This document shows, piece after piece, positions 1 through 7,660 of a stretch of DNA of 64,000 nt. The DNA lies in the NCBI RefSeq assembly GCF_000428065.1, contig NZ_ATZF01000003.1, positions 1 through 64,000 of the forward strand, read 5' to 3'. This DNA is from Shimazuella kribbensis DSM 45090. Its GTDB lineage: Bacteria; Bacillota; Bacilli; Thermoactinomycetales; Thermoactinomycetaceae. The position numbers and the translations under genes were made by a program. Each line of letters starts with the position of its first letter. Position 1 is the stretch's first letter. Under the pieces are notes generated by a model that was not told the origin of the DNA, searched no databases, and saw only the letters and a list, made by a program, of their open reading frames with translations.

Positions 1-96
1 AGATTGTGATAGCAGATGAAATTATTATCCAATCTGCATAAGGGCAACTAAGCCTCTGTCTGCGCCTTTGGCTTGCCAGTCGGCAAGTTTTCTTTA

Positions 97-123
97 TTAG
101 CACTCGTTTCACATGAGTGCTAA
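97..123. promoter_or_regulatory. CIRCE operator (HrcA binding site)
   Basis: Perfect inverted repeat TTAGCACTC, nine-base spacer, GAGTGCTAA. This is the canonical CIRCE operator bound by the HrcA heat-shock repressor. It lies downstream of hemW on the minus strand, where hrcA-grpE-dnaK is expected just outside the window. Confidence 0.96.
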
Positions 124-135
124 AATCTACTCTAT

Positions 136-164
136 AAGTTATCAAACCACTGGTACGGTGTCAA
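136..164 (-). promoter_or_regulatory. sigma-A promoter for the hrcA operon
   Basis: Minus-strand hexamers TTGACA (164-159) and TAACTT (141-136) are separated by 17 bp. The -10 box lies about a dozen bases before the CIRCE operator, so HrcA would block the early transcribed region. The promoter reads out of the window and overlaps the end of hemW. Confidence 0.65.
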
Positions 165-169
165 TGTTA

Positions 170-1312
170 TCAATAGAGAAATTGGGCGAAAACATCATTT
201 CCAAATAACAAACCTTGCTCCGTCAAACGGAGAATATCCCCTTCTTTCGCAAGAAATTTTTTGGATTGTAACGTTTTTAATGTGTCTCCAAAAACATTTT
301 CTGCTGGGATACCAAACTGGGCTTGGAACTGGTTCAGGCTGACACCTTTGAGTAATCGCAATCCTAAGATAAAATAATTCTCCATTTGCTCTTGAGCAGA
401 AATCTGTTCTTTCTGAAGAATAGGTCTTTCCCCAGCATTTATACGGCCTATATATTCTTTTATACCTTTTATATTCGCATGTCGTATGTGGTGAACATAC
501 CCATGTGCACCTGTACCAAAACCATAATAAGCTTCATTATGCCAATAAGTAGTGTTATGAATGCTTTCTCGGCCTTCTTTTGCAAAATTACTCACTTCAT
601 ATTGTACATATCCATGACTTCGTAAATCGTCTCGAATCAACTGATACATGCTAAACTCTGTTTCTTCACTTGGTAGTGGCAATTGCCCTAACTCCTCCAA
701 ATGATAAAACAATGTCCCTTCTTCCACTTTCAAGCTATAGCAAGAAAAATGATCCGGTGCCAGCATTACTGCTTGTTTTAATGTTTCTTTCATTTGTTCT
801 ACAGTTTGATTTGGCAATCCAAACATCAAATCAAGAGAAATATTGGAAAAACCCGCTTCTCTAGCATCTTGTACACTTGTGGCGATCTCACCCACCCCAT
901 GAGATCTTCCAATCTCCTTTAATAAATGAGGTTCGAATGTTTGCGCCCCAAAACTAAGACGATTCACTCCTCCAGTATGCATTACTTTTAATAACTCTGG
1001 AGTCGTAGTTCCTGGATTTGCTTCTATGGTATATTCCAACAAACTGGATTTATTTGGAAAATAAAAATCAATCGCTTTAAGCAATTTTTCCATTTGTTTG
1101 GGAGTTAAAACAGTGGGTGTTCCTCCACCAATGAAAATACTTTCCAATTCACCAGGTGGAGAATCCTTAACTGTTATCGCTATTTCTTTGATTAGTGCAT
1201 CAATGTAATCATCTACAGGTTGTCCATCCATTACGTAAGCGGTGAAATCGCAGTAGTAGCATTTAGTAGCACAAAATGGAATGTGAATATAAACCGCTTT
1301 TGGAGAAATCAC
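170..1312 (-). CDS. hemW: HemW, radical SAM heme chaperone (coproporphyrinogen III oxidase-like)
   Basis: 380 aa, full length. The radical SAM motif CxxxCxxC is seen at residues 14, 18 and 21 (PFCATKCYYCDF), followed by the SAM-binding GGGTPT near residue 63. The extra Cys and aromatic residue of the CYYCDF type fit HemW rather than true HemN. HemW proteins bind heme and deliver it to membrane respiratory enzymes. The start is GTG, with the Shine-Dalgarno (SD) sequence GGAGGAG formed by the end of lepA; the two genes are one base apart and surely co-transcribed. The order lepA-hemW-(hrcA) is the usual Bacillales order. Confidence 0.93.
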   Translation of the reverse strand: MISPKAVYIHIPFCATKCYYCDFTAYVMDGQPVDDYIDALIKEIAITVKDSPPGELESIFIGGGTPTVLTPKQMEKLLKAIDFYFPNKSSLLEYTIEANPGTTTPELLKVMHTGGVNRLSFGAQTFEPHLLKEIGRSHGVGEIATSVQDAREAGFSNISLDLMFGLPNQTVEQMKETLKQAVMLAPDHFSCYSLKVEEGTLFYHLEELGQLPLPSEETEFSMYQLIRDDLRSHGYVQYEVSNFAKEGRESIHNTTYWHNEAYYGFGTGAHGYVHHIRHANIKGIKEYIGRINAGERPILQKEQISAQEQMENYFILGLRLLKGVSLNQFQAQFGIPAENVFGDTLKTLQSKKFLAKEGDILRLTEQGLLFGNDVFAQFLY

Positions 1313-1313
1313 C

Positions 1314-3119
1314 TTATTTCTCCTCCATTTTTAATACTGCCATAAATGCTTCTTGAGGTACCTCTACACTACCAACCGCTTTCATCCGCTTCTTCCCTTC
1401 TTTTTGTTTCTCAAGAAGTTTACGTTTACGGCTGATGTCTCCTCCATAACATTTGGCTAATACATTTTTGCGGATGGCACTAATATTTTCTCTTGCTACT
1501 ACTTTATTTCCGATCGCAGCTTGAATGGGAATTTCAAACATTTGTCTTGGAATAAGCTTCTTCAGCTTTTCGACTAACAACCTTCCCCGATGTTGGGCAC
1601 GATTACGATGAACAATAAAGGATAAAGCATCCACCACTTCTCCATTTAAGAGCACATCCATCTTGACCAAATCCGAAGTTTTATTACCAATTAATTCATA
1701 ATCAAAAGATGCATAGCCTTTGGTACTCGATTTTAGAAGATCAAAGAAATCATAGACAATCTCAGATAAAGGCAAGTCATATTGTAAATTGACTCGATTT
1801 GAATCTAAGTACTTCATATCAATATATTGTCCACGTTTGGTTTGACATAGTTCCATTACTGTACCTACAAAATCATTTGGTACCATGATGCTTGCACGTA
1901 CATATGGTTCTTCTACATGATCAATTTTTTGCACTGGAGGCATGAGTGTAGGGTTTTCGATCTGTAGCATTGTACCATCTGTCAAATAAACTTGATAGAC
2001 AACGCTTGGAGCTGTTGTAATAAGAGGGATCTGAAATTCTCTTTCGATTCTCTCTTGAATAATTTCCATATGAAGAAGCCCCAAAAATCCGCATCGGAAA
2101 CCAAAACCAAGGGCATTGGATGTCTCGGGTTCATACGCTAAGGAAGCATCATTTAATTCTAATTTTTCCAAAGCTTCCCGTAAATCTTCATACTGTGATG
2201 AATCAACTGGATACAATCCACAAAAAACCATCGGATTGGTTTTCCGGTAACCAGGAAGTGCTTCTGTTGCTGGATTTAACGCGTCCGTGATTGTGTCTCC
2301 CACTCGTGTATCTTTCACGTTTTTTATACTTGCAACGACAAAACCTACTTCACCAACGGAGAGCTCATCCATTAAAACAGGATGTGGATTATAAGCCCCT
2401 ACTTCCAGAACTTCAAAACTTTTGCCTGTTGCCATCATTTTAATTTTCATGCCTTTACGGATGGTGCCTTCGACTACTCTCATATAAACGATGACACCTT
2501 TGTAGGCATCATAAAAAGAGTCAAATATTAAAGCCTGTAATGGAGCATCAGGATCTCCCGTAGGCGCTGGTACCTTATCTACGATTTGCTCCAAAATGTC
2601 TTCAATCCCTATACCAGCTTTAGCAGAAGCGAGTACAGCCTCACTAGCATCCAGGCCAATCACTTCTTCCACTTCTTCCTTTACGCGCTCTGGGTCTGCA
2701 CTTGGCAAATCAATTTTGTTTATGACAGGAATAATTTCGAGATCATTCTCTAATGCAAGGTACACGTTTGCCAATGTCTGTGCTTCTACACCTTGAGCAG
2801 CATCTACCACAAGCAGAGCACCTTCACACGCTTGCAGACTGCGGGATACTTCATATGAAAAATCAACATGCCCAGGGGTATCAATTAAATTTAATATGTA
2901 CTCCTGTCCATTCTTTGCTTGATAAGGGAGACGTACGGACTGTAGTTTAATTGTAATGCCTCTCTCCCTTTCCAAATCCATCTTATCTAAAAACTGATCC
3001 TGTTTTTCACGCTCCGAAAGGGCGCCCGTAAAATCGAGGATACGATCAGCTAATGTCGATTTCCCATGGTCAATGTGTGCGATAATAGAAAAATTACGTA
3101 TTTTTGCTTGTTTACTCAT
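1314..3119 (-). CDS. lepA: Elongation factor 4 (LepA), ribosome back-translocase GTPase
   Basis: 601 aa, normal family length. The G1 motif AHIDHGKST is near residues 14-22, with DTPGHVDF (G3) and NKIDL (G4) following. The C-terminal part contains the LepA-specific domain, rich in basic residues at the very end ([18 protein letters not shown]). LepA binds stalled or mistranslocated ribosomes in the cytoplasm. A good SD (GGAGGATTAG) precedes the ATG. It is directly followed by hemW. Confidence 0.97.
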   Translation of the reverse strand: MSKQAKIRNFSIIAHIDHGKSTLADRILDFTGALSEREKQDQFLDKMDLERERGITIKLQSVRLPYQAKNGQEYILNLIDTPGHVDFSYEVSRSLQACEGALLVVDAAQGVEAQTLANVYLALENDLEIIPVINKIDLPSADPERVKEEVEEVIGLDASEAVLASAKAGIGIEDILEQIVDKVPAPTGDPDAPLQALIFDSFYDAYKGVIVYMRVVEGTIRKGMKIKMMATGKSFEVLEVGAYNPHPVLMDELSVGEVGFVVASIKNVKDTRVGDTITDALNPATEALPGYRKTNPMVFCGLYPVDSSQYEDLREALEKLELNDASLAYEPETSNALGFGFRCGFLGLLHMEIIQERIEREFQIPLITTAPSVVYQVYLTDGTMLQIENPTLMPPVQKIDHVEEPYVRASIMVPNDFVGTVMELCQTKRGQYIDMKYLDSNRVNLQYDLPLSEIVYDFFDLLKSSTKGYASFDYELIGNKTSDLVKMDVLLNGEVVDALSFIVHRNRAQHRGRLLVEKLKKLIPRQMFEIPIQAAIGNKVVARENISAIRKNVLAKCYGGDISRKRKLLEKQKEGKKRMKAVGSVEVPQEAFMAVLKMEEK

Positions 3120-3146
3120 CCGTTCTAATCCTCCCTGCTAGTCAAA

Positions 3147-3183
3147 AAGAGCAGACTGCATTGTATCATTATAGCAGTCTGCT
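3147..3183. repeat. Inverted repeat upstream of lepA
   Basis: AGCAGACTGC and GCAGTCTGCT form an 11-bp stem over a loop of about 13 bases, between the lepA start and the L,D-transpeptidase gene. It has no T-run in either direction, so it could be an operator or leader structure; its function is unknown. Confidence 0.5.
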
Positions 3184-3235
3184 GTTAGAGCAAGCAACGA
3201 TATCCTATTGTTCATTTTTTCATATAAATTTCCTT

Positions 3236-3268
3236 AAAAAAAACGCCACATCATTGTGAGCGTTTTTT
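3236..3268 (-). terminator. Rho-independent terminator of the L,D-transpeptidase gene
   Basis: The stem AAAAAACGC / GCGTTTTTT, with inner CACA/TGTG pairing, ends in a T-run on the minus strand just after the stop at 3280. Confidence 0.8.
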
Positions 3269-3279
3269 GTTTCATTCCA

Positions 3280-4017
3280 TTATTTTACTACGGAATTGTG
3301 CACATACGCATATGCGCCGCTTTTTAATTTAATTTTGTAGAAATCGCCAACTTTACCTACTTTGTTGAGTACTGTTCCACGAGGTACTACTTGTAGTACT
3401 TTGGCCGTTAAGGATGCTGCTGCACGAATGTTTGCTGCACTCGCGGTTACAGTCAATTTTCCTGCTGGACTTGGTGTGGATGTACGATGTTTCCCATGCC
3501 ATACACCATCATGCTTATTTTTGGTAATCCATACTAATGTACCAGTTCCTACTGTGTTGTATAGTTCAATGACTTTATTGCTATACATACGTACACAGCC
3601 GCTGGAAGCATAAGAACCGATCGAAGAAGGGTTGTTGGTACCATGGATTCCATACATGCGACCATTGTCGCCTCCTACTTGCAATCCAAGCCATCTAGGT
3701 CCAAGAGGATTTTTGGGATCTCCACCAGGTATACCTTTCCAACCTGGTTGGTTGATCTTGATAATAATTGGGAACGTTCCTTCTGGAGTCAAACTAGTTG
3801 TTCTACCTGTTGCCACTTGGTACGTTTTGGCTACTTTACCGTATTTGTTATACAAGTAAAGTGTATTGTTGGACTTGTTGACTTCGATTTTGTAATCATC
3901 AGGTCCACCAGCAGCATACGAGGAATTAGTAGCTCCAAAACTAAATACAACGGTAAAGACCAAAGCCAACGCGGTGAGAATACTTACCCACTTAGCAGCT
4001 TTCATCATACCTCTCAC
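3280..4017 (-). CDS. Secreted L,D-transpeptidase (YkuD) with C-terminal SH3 domain
   Basis: 245 aa. An N-terminal signal peptide (hydrophobic run, residues about 10-28, then SSYAAGG) is followed by a YkuD catalytic domain with the motif HGTNN...SxGCVRM. His125 and Cys141 are the predicted catalytic residues. A bacterial SH3 domain fills residues about 187-245 (NIRAAASLTAKVLQVVPRG...). Such enzymes make 3-3 or alternative peptidoglycan cross-links outside the membrane, and SH3b domains usually bind cell wall. The start is uncertain: GTG at 4017 or an ATG three or four codons later. The gene sits between yqxA and lepA, which are adjacent in many relatives, and has its own terminator. Confidence 0.88.
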   Translation of the reverse strand: MRGMMKAAKWVSILTALALVFTVVFSFGATNSSYAAGGPDDYKIEVNKSNNTLYLYNKYGKVAKTYQVATGRTTSLTPEGTFPIIIKINQPGWKGIPGGDPKNPLGPRWLGLQVGGDNGRMYGIHGTNNPSSIGSYASSGCVRMYSNKVIELYNTVGTGTLVWITKNKHDGVWHGKHRTSTPSPAGKLTVTASAANIRAAASLTAKVLQVVPRGTVLNKVGKVGDFYKIKLKSGAYAYVHNSVVK

Positions 4018-4183
4018 CCATCTCTCTATAAAAAAGTAAAAACTGTGCTACTTGATTTCATCATAAATCATCCACTGGACTCTGTATAGATATTTCAGGT
4101 TGAAAATATAAAAAAAAACCGACTTTTTTAAGAGTCGATTTACATTATACAAATATAACTATTGATTTTTTAAATTTAAACCT

Positions 4184-4519
4184 TTATTCATCCCATGAAA
4201 AAACCGATCCAAGCATCATGCGGGAATAATACCGCATATTGGAGCCAATCGCATTCCCAATATTTGAGAGTACATTTTCGCTCTTTGCAATGGTTTTTTG
4301 GACTTTCTCTACTTTTATCGTGTCTATCTTTTTGGTTTGAACCACTTGTCCAAGCACATTTAACTCCAACTTATTTCCTTTGCTACTTAACTGTACTGCT
4401 CTTGGAGCACCTTCTACGCCTTGCATTTTTTGGATATTTTTTTCTGCTGAATCGATCCCTACGAATATCCCGATCAACAAGACAAATGCTAGGCCTATCA
4501 TCTGAATCGAAAAACGCAT
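4184..4519 (-). CDS. yqxA: YqxA-like membrane protein (DUF3679)
   Basis: 111 aa. One transmembrane segment lies near the N-terminus (residues about 6-24), followed by a charged external part. The position directly after spoIIP, 15 bp away on the same strand, and the general make-up match B. subtilis YqxA, a DUF3679 family protein of unknown function. SD AAAGGATG precedes the ATG. It is probably co-transcribed with spoIIP during sporulation. Confidence 0.75.
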   Translation of the reverse strand: MRFSIQMIGLAFVLLIGIFVGIDSAEKNIQKMQGVEGAPRAVQLSSKGNKLELNVLGQVVQTKKIDTIKVEKVQKTIAKSENVLSNIGNAIGSNMRYYSRMMLGSVFSWDE

Positions 4520-4534
4520 TTTTGCTCATCCTTT

Positions 4535-5662
4535 CTATTTTTGAACCGGAACCGCATCTGAAATTCGTTCTCTTAACACTTTTGCCAAAATATCAGTTGA
4601 TCGATACACTTCTTGGAAATTATTATCAATTCCGCCAATTTCGACTAAAAAACTACCTTTGGACAAGGATTGGTTGTATTCTCCATTGGAGCCTCGTGTA
4701 CGTGGTTTGATAAATACACCACGAACCAATCCAGGAGCCAATTTATTGATCTCTTTATAGAGAGAACGAGCTAACTTGAGATTTTCTGTGTAATGCTTAC
4801 TCGCACTGCCAACTACAAATGCCAATCTTGCATAAGGCTCTCCTTTGATGTTTATGGTAGTGACCTTCCTGCGCTGAGAATCCCGATGAATATCGATCAA
4901 ATAAGTAAGGTCATCATACTTCTTTAATGCTTGTACGACTGTTTTACGCGATGAAGAGTATGCACCACGATAGGAATAAGGCACATGAGAAGTGACAGAT
5001 CCAACACCCATTTTAGCGAGCTGTTTTGCCAAGTGTTTCCCTACTAATGTAATATTTTTGTTCGCATCGTTTGCTTTCATCCCACGGGATTGATCCAACT
5101 CTGGAATATAAGACTCCGAAAAATGCGAATGATAAATAAATACTTGTTTTATCTTTGGACTCGTGATTGTAGTTGATGATGCTTTCTTTCCTTGTTCTTG
5201 TTTTCGAATTTGACTCATCACTTGCTCTTCCAGATTTGCAGGTGGTGAGGACTCGATTGGCACATCAGAAAAAGTAACATCTTTGCTCGCTGTGTCGATA
5301 TCCGTATCAAAAAGAGCAAACAACGGAATTTCATTACTTAAAAACGTCCGAGGATCATTTGGATCAAAGCTAGTCATTACTTCAAAAAACAAACGAGAAA
5401 CCATCTGTTCACTTCCTGGTCGATGAATCATCTCTTGTAAGTAAGGGACATTGTCTCCCATCACTTGGAGCAATGTGTGTGAAGTAATATTAGAAGTAAC
5501 TCTACTTAGTTTCGAGTTATGGTTAGACTCAGTTTGCAACACAAAGAAAACACCAAGAACTAGAAAAATAACAGCTGTGCTCATCATAAATACAACGAAC
5601 ACCCTTCGATATCTAGGATCTGATAGGTTATAAGTTTCCATTCGAAATTGCGTTCGTCTCAT
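4535..5662 (-). CDS. spoIIP: Stage II sporulation protein P (SpoIIP), peptidoglycan amidase/endopeptidase
   Basis: 375 aa. A single N-terminal membrane anchor (residues about 22-44) is followed by the SpoIIP hydrolase domain. Recognisable blocks are FIYHSHFSESYIP, DIHRDS and FLVEIGGIDN, carrying the conserved His and Glu residues. With SpoIID and SpoIIM it degrades septal peptidoglycan during engulfment, acting in the mother cell membrane. SD GGGGGAG precedes the ATG. In relatives gpr lies immediately upstream; here two GC-rich plus-strand genes separate spoIIP from the 3' fragment of gpr. Confidence 0.95.
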   Translation of the reverse strand: MRRTQFRMETYNLSDPRYRRVFVVFMMSTAVIFLVLGVFFVLQTESNHNSKLSRVTSNITSHTLLQVMGDNVPYLQEMIHRPGSEQMVSRLFFEVMTSFDPNDPRTFLSNEIPLFALFDTDIDTASKDVTFSDVPIESSPPANLEEQVMSQIRKQEQGKKASSTTITSPKIKQVFIYHSHFSESYIPELDQSRGMKANDANKNITLVGKHLAKQLAKMGVGSVTSHVPYSYRGAYSSSRKTVVQALKKYDDLTYLIDIHRDSQRRKVTTINIKGEPYARLAFVVGSASKHYTENLKLARSLYKEINKLAPGLVRGVFIKPRTRGSNGEYNQSLSKGSFLVEIGGIDNNFQEVYRSTDILAKVLRERISDAVPVQK

Positions 5663-5740
5663 TCAAACTCCCCCATCCGTGCACTCCATTTCTATCAATA
5701 CCTATGAAGGCAAATACGAGAGTAGAACGAAAATATAGAT

Positions 5741-5769
5741 TTGTTCCAAAGATAGGAAGTTGGTAGAAT
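5741..5769 (+). promoter_or_regulatory. sigma-A-like promoter of the first GC-rich cassette
   Basis: TTGTTC (5741-5746) and TAGAAT (5764-5769) with exact 17-bp spacing, placed 44 bp before the SD-supported start at 5813. The promoter is in AT-rich DNA; base composition changes abruptly inside the gene. Confidence 0.6.
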
Positions 5770-5812
5770 AGTAGCAGTAATGTTCGTCTACTTGTCTCAA
5801 GAAGGCAGCAAG

Positions 5813-6442
5813 ATGACTGTTATCAACGAGAACGTCGTCACTGATATCGAAGAAGTCATGGAAGCAATAGCTTCCATGAGCTCAACGGATCTACACCTTT
5901 GGATCAGTCACCGTCAAGGTGCGAACACGGAAATCTCCAACCTTTTGGAGCTGCTCAAAGCCCATATCGAGGACTCGTGGAAAATGGGTGAGCGGATGGA
6001 GGAGCTGTTCACAGCAGCCAAAAAAGAGAAAAACCTCCAACAGCGAAAAGAAAGTGGAATCCGTCATGCTGACCTGCTGAGCGTGGTTCTGCATAGTCGT
6101 CTTACCCTCCAGACAAAAAAAAGGGAACTATCCGAACAAGCAGACTATCTTGCAACGTGGGTTTGTACCTTCGAACTAGCGATCAAGAAGTACGCCCAGA
6201 AGTTGTGGGACACACAGCACAAAGGACTGGTCGATCTCACTTCCGAATCCGCAGCCTTGGAGCGAAACTTCAACAATGCGATGAAGGAAATGGAAGAGCA
6301 TCCTTCCGATGAGGCAAAAATGCTGTGGAGGAAACTGCTCACCGTGCTCGGTCAGATCAGCGGATGGAAGAGTCCCTTTATCGGACTCAAGCCGCTCTAC
6401 GACCGATGTCAGACACAGGCTGGTGAGTTTTTGATGCGGTAA
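5813..6442 (+). CDS. GC-rich orphan protein, helical, unknown function
   Basis: 209 aa from ATG 5813, which has the SD AGAAGG seven bases upstream; an in-frame ATG at 5780 lacks one. I do not recognise the family. The protein is mostly charged and predicted alpha-helical, with no signal peptide or membrane segment. Codon use is GC-rich (many CTC, GAC, ATC, CGA) and unlike spoIIP or the surrounding genes, which suggests horizontal transfer. It is on the strand opposite to the sporulation genes, with its own promoter and a hairpin just after the stop. It is one of two such genes between the gpr 3' fragment and spoIIP. Confidence 0.72.
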   Translation: MTVINENVVTDIEEVMEAIASMSSTDLHLWISHRQGANTEISNLLELLKAHIEDSWKMGERMEELFTAAKKEKNLQQRKESGIRHADLLSVVLHSRLTLQTKKRELSEQADYLATWVCTFELAIKKYAQKLWDTQHKGLVDLTSESAALERNFNNAMKEMEEHPSDEAKMLWRKLLTVLGQISGWKSPFIGLKPLYDRCQTQAGEFLMR

Positions 6443-6449
6443 CGGCGTT

Positions 6450-6487
6450 CGAGCAGGTCGGAGAGATTCGTCTCACTGGCCTGCTCG
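6450..6487 (+). terminator. Hairpin after the first GC-rich cassette
   Basis: The outer stem CGAGCAGG/CCTGCTCG encloses a second GAGA/TCTC pairing. It begins eight bases after the stop and is preceded by GGCGTTCG. There is no clear T-run, so it may be a terminator or a transcript-stabilising structure. Confidence 0.5.
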
Positions 6488-6533
6488 TCGTATAATAAGG
6501 AAATTTATATAAATTCCCTTTTTGGAGCGCATT

Positions 6534-6562
6534 TTGTGAACACAAAGAATAGTTGATAAAAT
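6534..6562 (+). promoter_or_regulatory. sigma-A-like promoter of the second GC-rich cassette
   Basis: TTGTGA (6534-6539) and TAAAAT (6557-6562) with 17-bp spacing, about 42 bp before the GTG start at 6604. Confidence 0.6.
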
Positions 6563-6603
6563 AGATATACTTCTATTGGTCAACCTGATCAGAAAGGCAT
6601 CCT

Positions 6604-7164
6604 GTGCCTGCACAGAAGAACAAGAAGATGAACGCCATAGCCGAACGTCTGGGTCTGACGCCTACGGGATCTACACTGGATCACCTGATGATCCTTCTCG
6701 GAAAGAAGATCAGCCGAGAAGAGATGCTCGCCAGCATGTGGTACATCAGGAAGCACAACGAACCCAACGATTCCGATAAGGAGTTCATGCAGATTCTGGT
6801 GGAGAAGCTCAAGAACTGCGAGCCCCATCAGCTCGACAGCTTCGATCTGCTCAGTCGGTGGAGGGAGTTCTCACATGAGGTGGTGAACTACTGTGTGGAC
6901 CATCGTGACACTTCCGATCTCAGCTCCTGGAACACCGAGTTCAAGTGGGAGTGCTACCGCTTCCTCTTCAAGATGTATGGATGCGAGGCTCGAGCACCTC
7001 AGTGTCCCGAACGGCTCCTGAAGGAATTCCCGAAGGCGATGGAATCAAAGCCGAAGCCTTCCACACGCAAGATGTGGGAGGAAATGCTGTTTCTCTGGAG
7101 CTTCATCCTCCCTGAGGACGACCAGTCCCAGATCGAAGAGTGCATGACACTCCTCGCGAGCTAG
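6604..7164 (+). CDS. GC-rich orphan protein, unknown function
   Basis: 186 aa. The start GTG is supported by AGAAAGG six bases upstream. The family is not recognised. The protein is soluble, charged and probably helical, with several Trp and Cys residues and no membrane segment. GC-rich codon use matches the gene upstream and contrasts with the AT-rich host genes. It may be functionally paired with the 5813 gene, because both lie on the same strand and both have their own promoter and post-stop hairpin. Confidence 0.72.
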   Translation: MPAQKNKKMNAIAERLGLTPTGSTLDHLMILLGKKISREEMLASMWYIRKHNEPNDSDKEFMQILVEKLKNCEPHQLDSFDLLSRWREFSHEVVNYCVDHRDTSDLSSWNTEFKWECYRFLFKMYGCEARAPQCPERLLKEFPKAMESKPKPSTRKMWEEMLFLWSFILPEDDQSQIEECMTLLAS

Positions 7165-7169
7165 GCGTT

Positions 7170-7210
7170 CGGGTGGGTCCGTAGGAATTCTGTTCCTGCT
7201 GATTCACCCG
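7170..7210 (+). terminator. Hairpin after the second GC-rich cassette
   Basis: The outer stem CGGGTG/CACCCG and inner AGGAA/TTCCT begin five bases after the stop. The leader GCGTTCG directly follows the stop, as it does after the first cassette. Confidence 0.5.
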
Positions 7211-7238
7211 CCGATCATAATGGATTTACACATATATA

Positions 7239-7267
7239 AAAGAGATACCAAAAATGGGTATCTCTTT
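7239..7267. terminator. Bidirectional terminator between the GC-rich cassette and the gpr 3' end
   Basis: AAAGAGATACC and GGTATCTCTTT form an 11-bp stem with a small loop and T-rich flanks. It ends the gpr transcript on the minus strand and could also stop plus-strand readthrough. Confidence 0.75.
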
Positions 7268-7282
7268 TTTGCTTATCTTTTT

Positions 7283-7660
7283 TTAATGTAGATGGGTCAC
7301 GACATTATCCATTGTTACTGCTTCATGCAATGCACAGTTTAACCCTGTAGCGATTACTTTCGCCATGTCATTGATAAAATCATCTACTTCTTTTGGTGTA
7401 ACCATTAAATTTTGCCCCAAAGGGGATAAAATCTCGTGAATTAATTGCCGCTTCTCATCATCTTCTAACTCACCAACTAACCCTAACATTTTTGTTTTGG
7501 TCTCCGCTGGTATTTCTTGTTGTTCTAACTCTTTTAACGCTGGGCGATTTAGTGGATCAAGCGGATTTCCCTTTACTCCTGCCATCTCACGGCTTAAGTA
7601 TGCAAGTAAGTAGTTGACTGTATCAAAAGCGATCGTCACAGCATCAACTACTGTTGGAAC
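7283..7660 (-). pseudogene. gpr: gpr 3' part (germination protease C-terminal third), separated by an intervening element
   Basis: The minus strand encodes 123 residues after the shared GVP: TVVDAVTIAFDTVNYLLAYL..., LIHEILSPLGQNLMVTPKEV and ALHEAVTMDN. These are the conserved C-terminal blocks of the spore germination protease GPR (peptidase family A25). The rest of the protein is encoded 9.5 kb away at 17159-17877. The reading frame joins exactly at GTTCC: 239 codons plus two bases from the 5' part, then one base plus 123 codons and a stop, giving 363 residues, close to the usual length of about 370. No frameshift or stop was seen in either half, so this is an interrupted gene rather than a decayed one. 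Confidence 0.93.
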
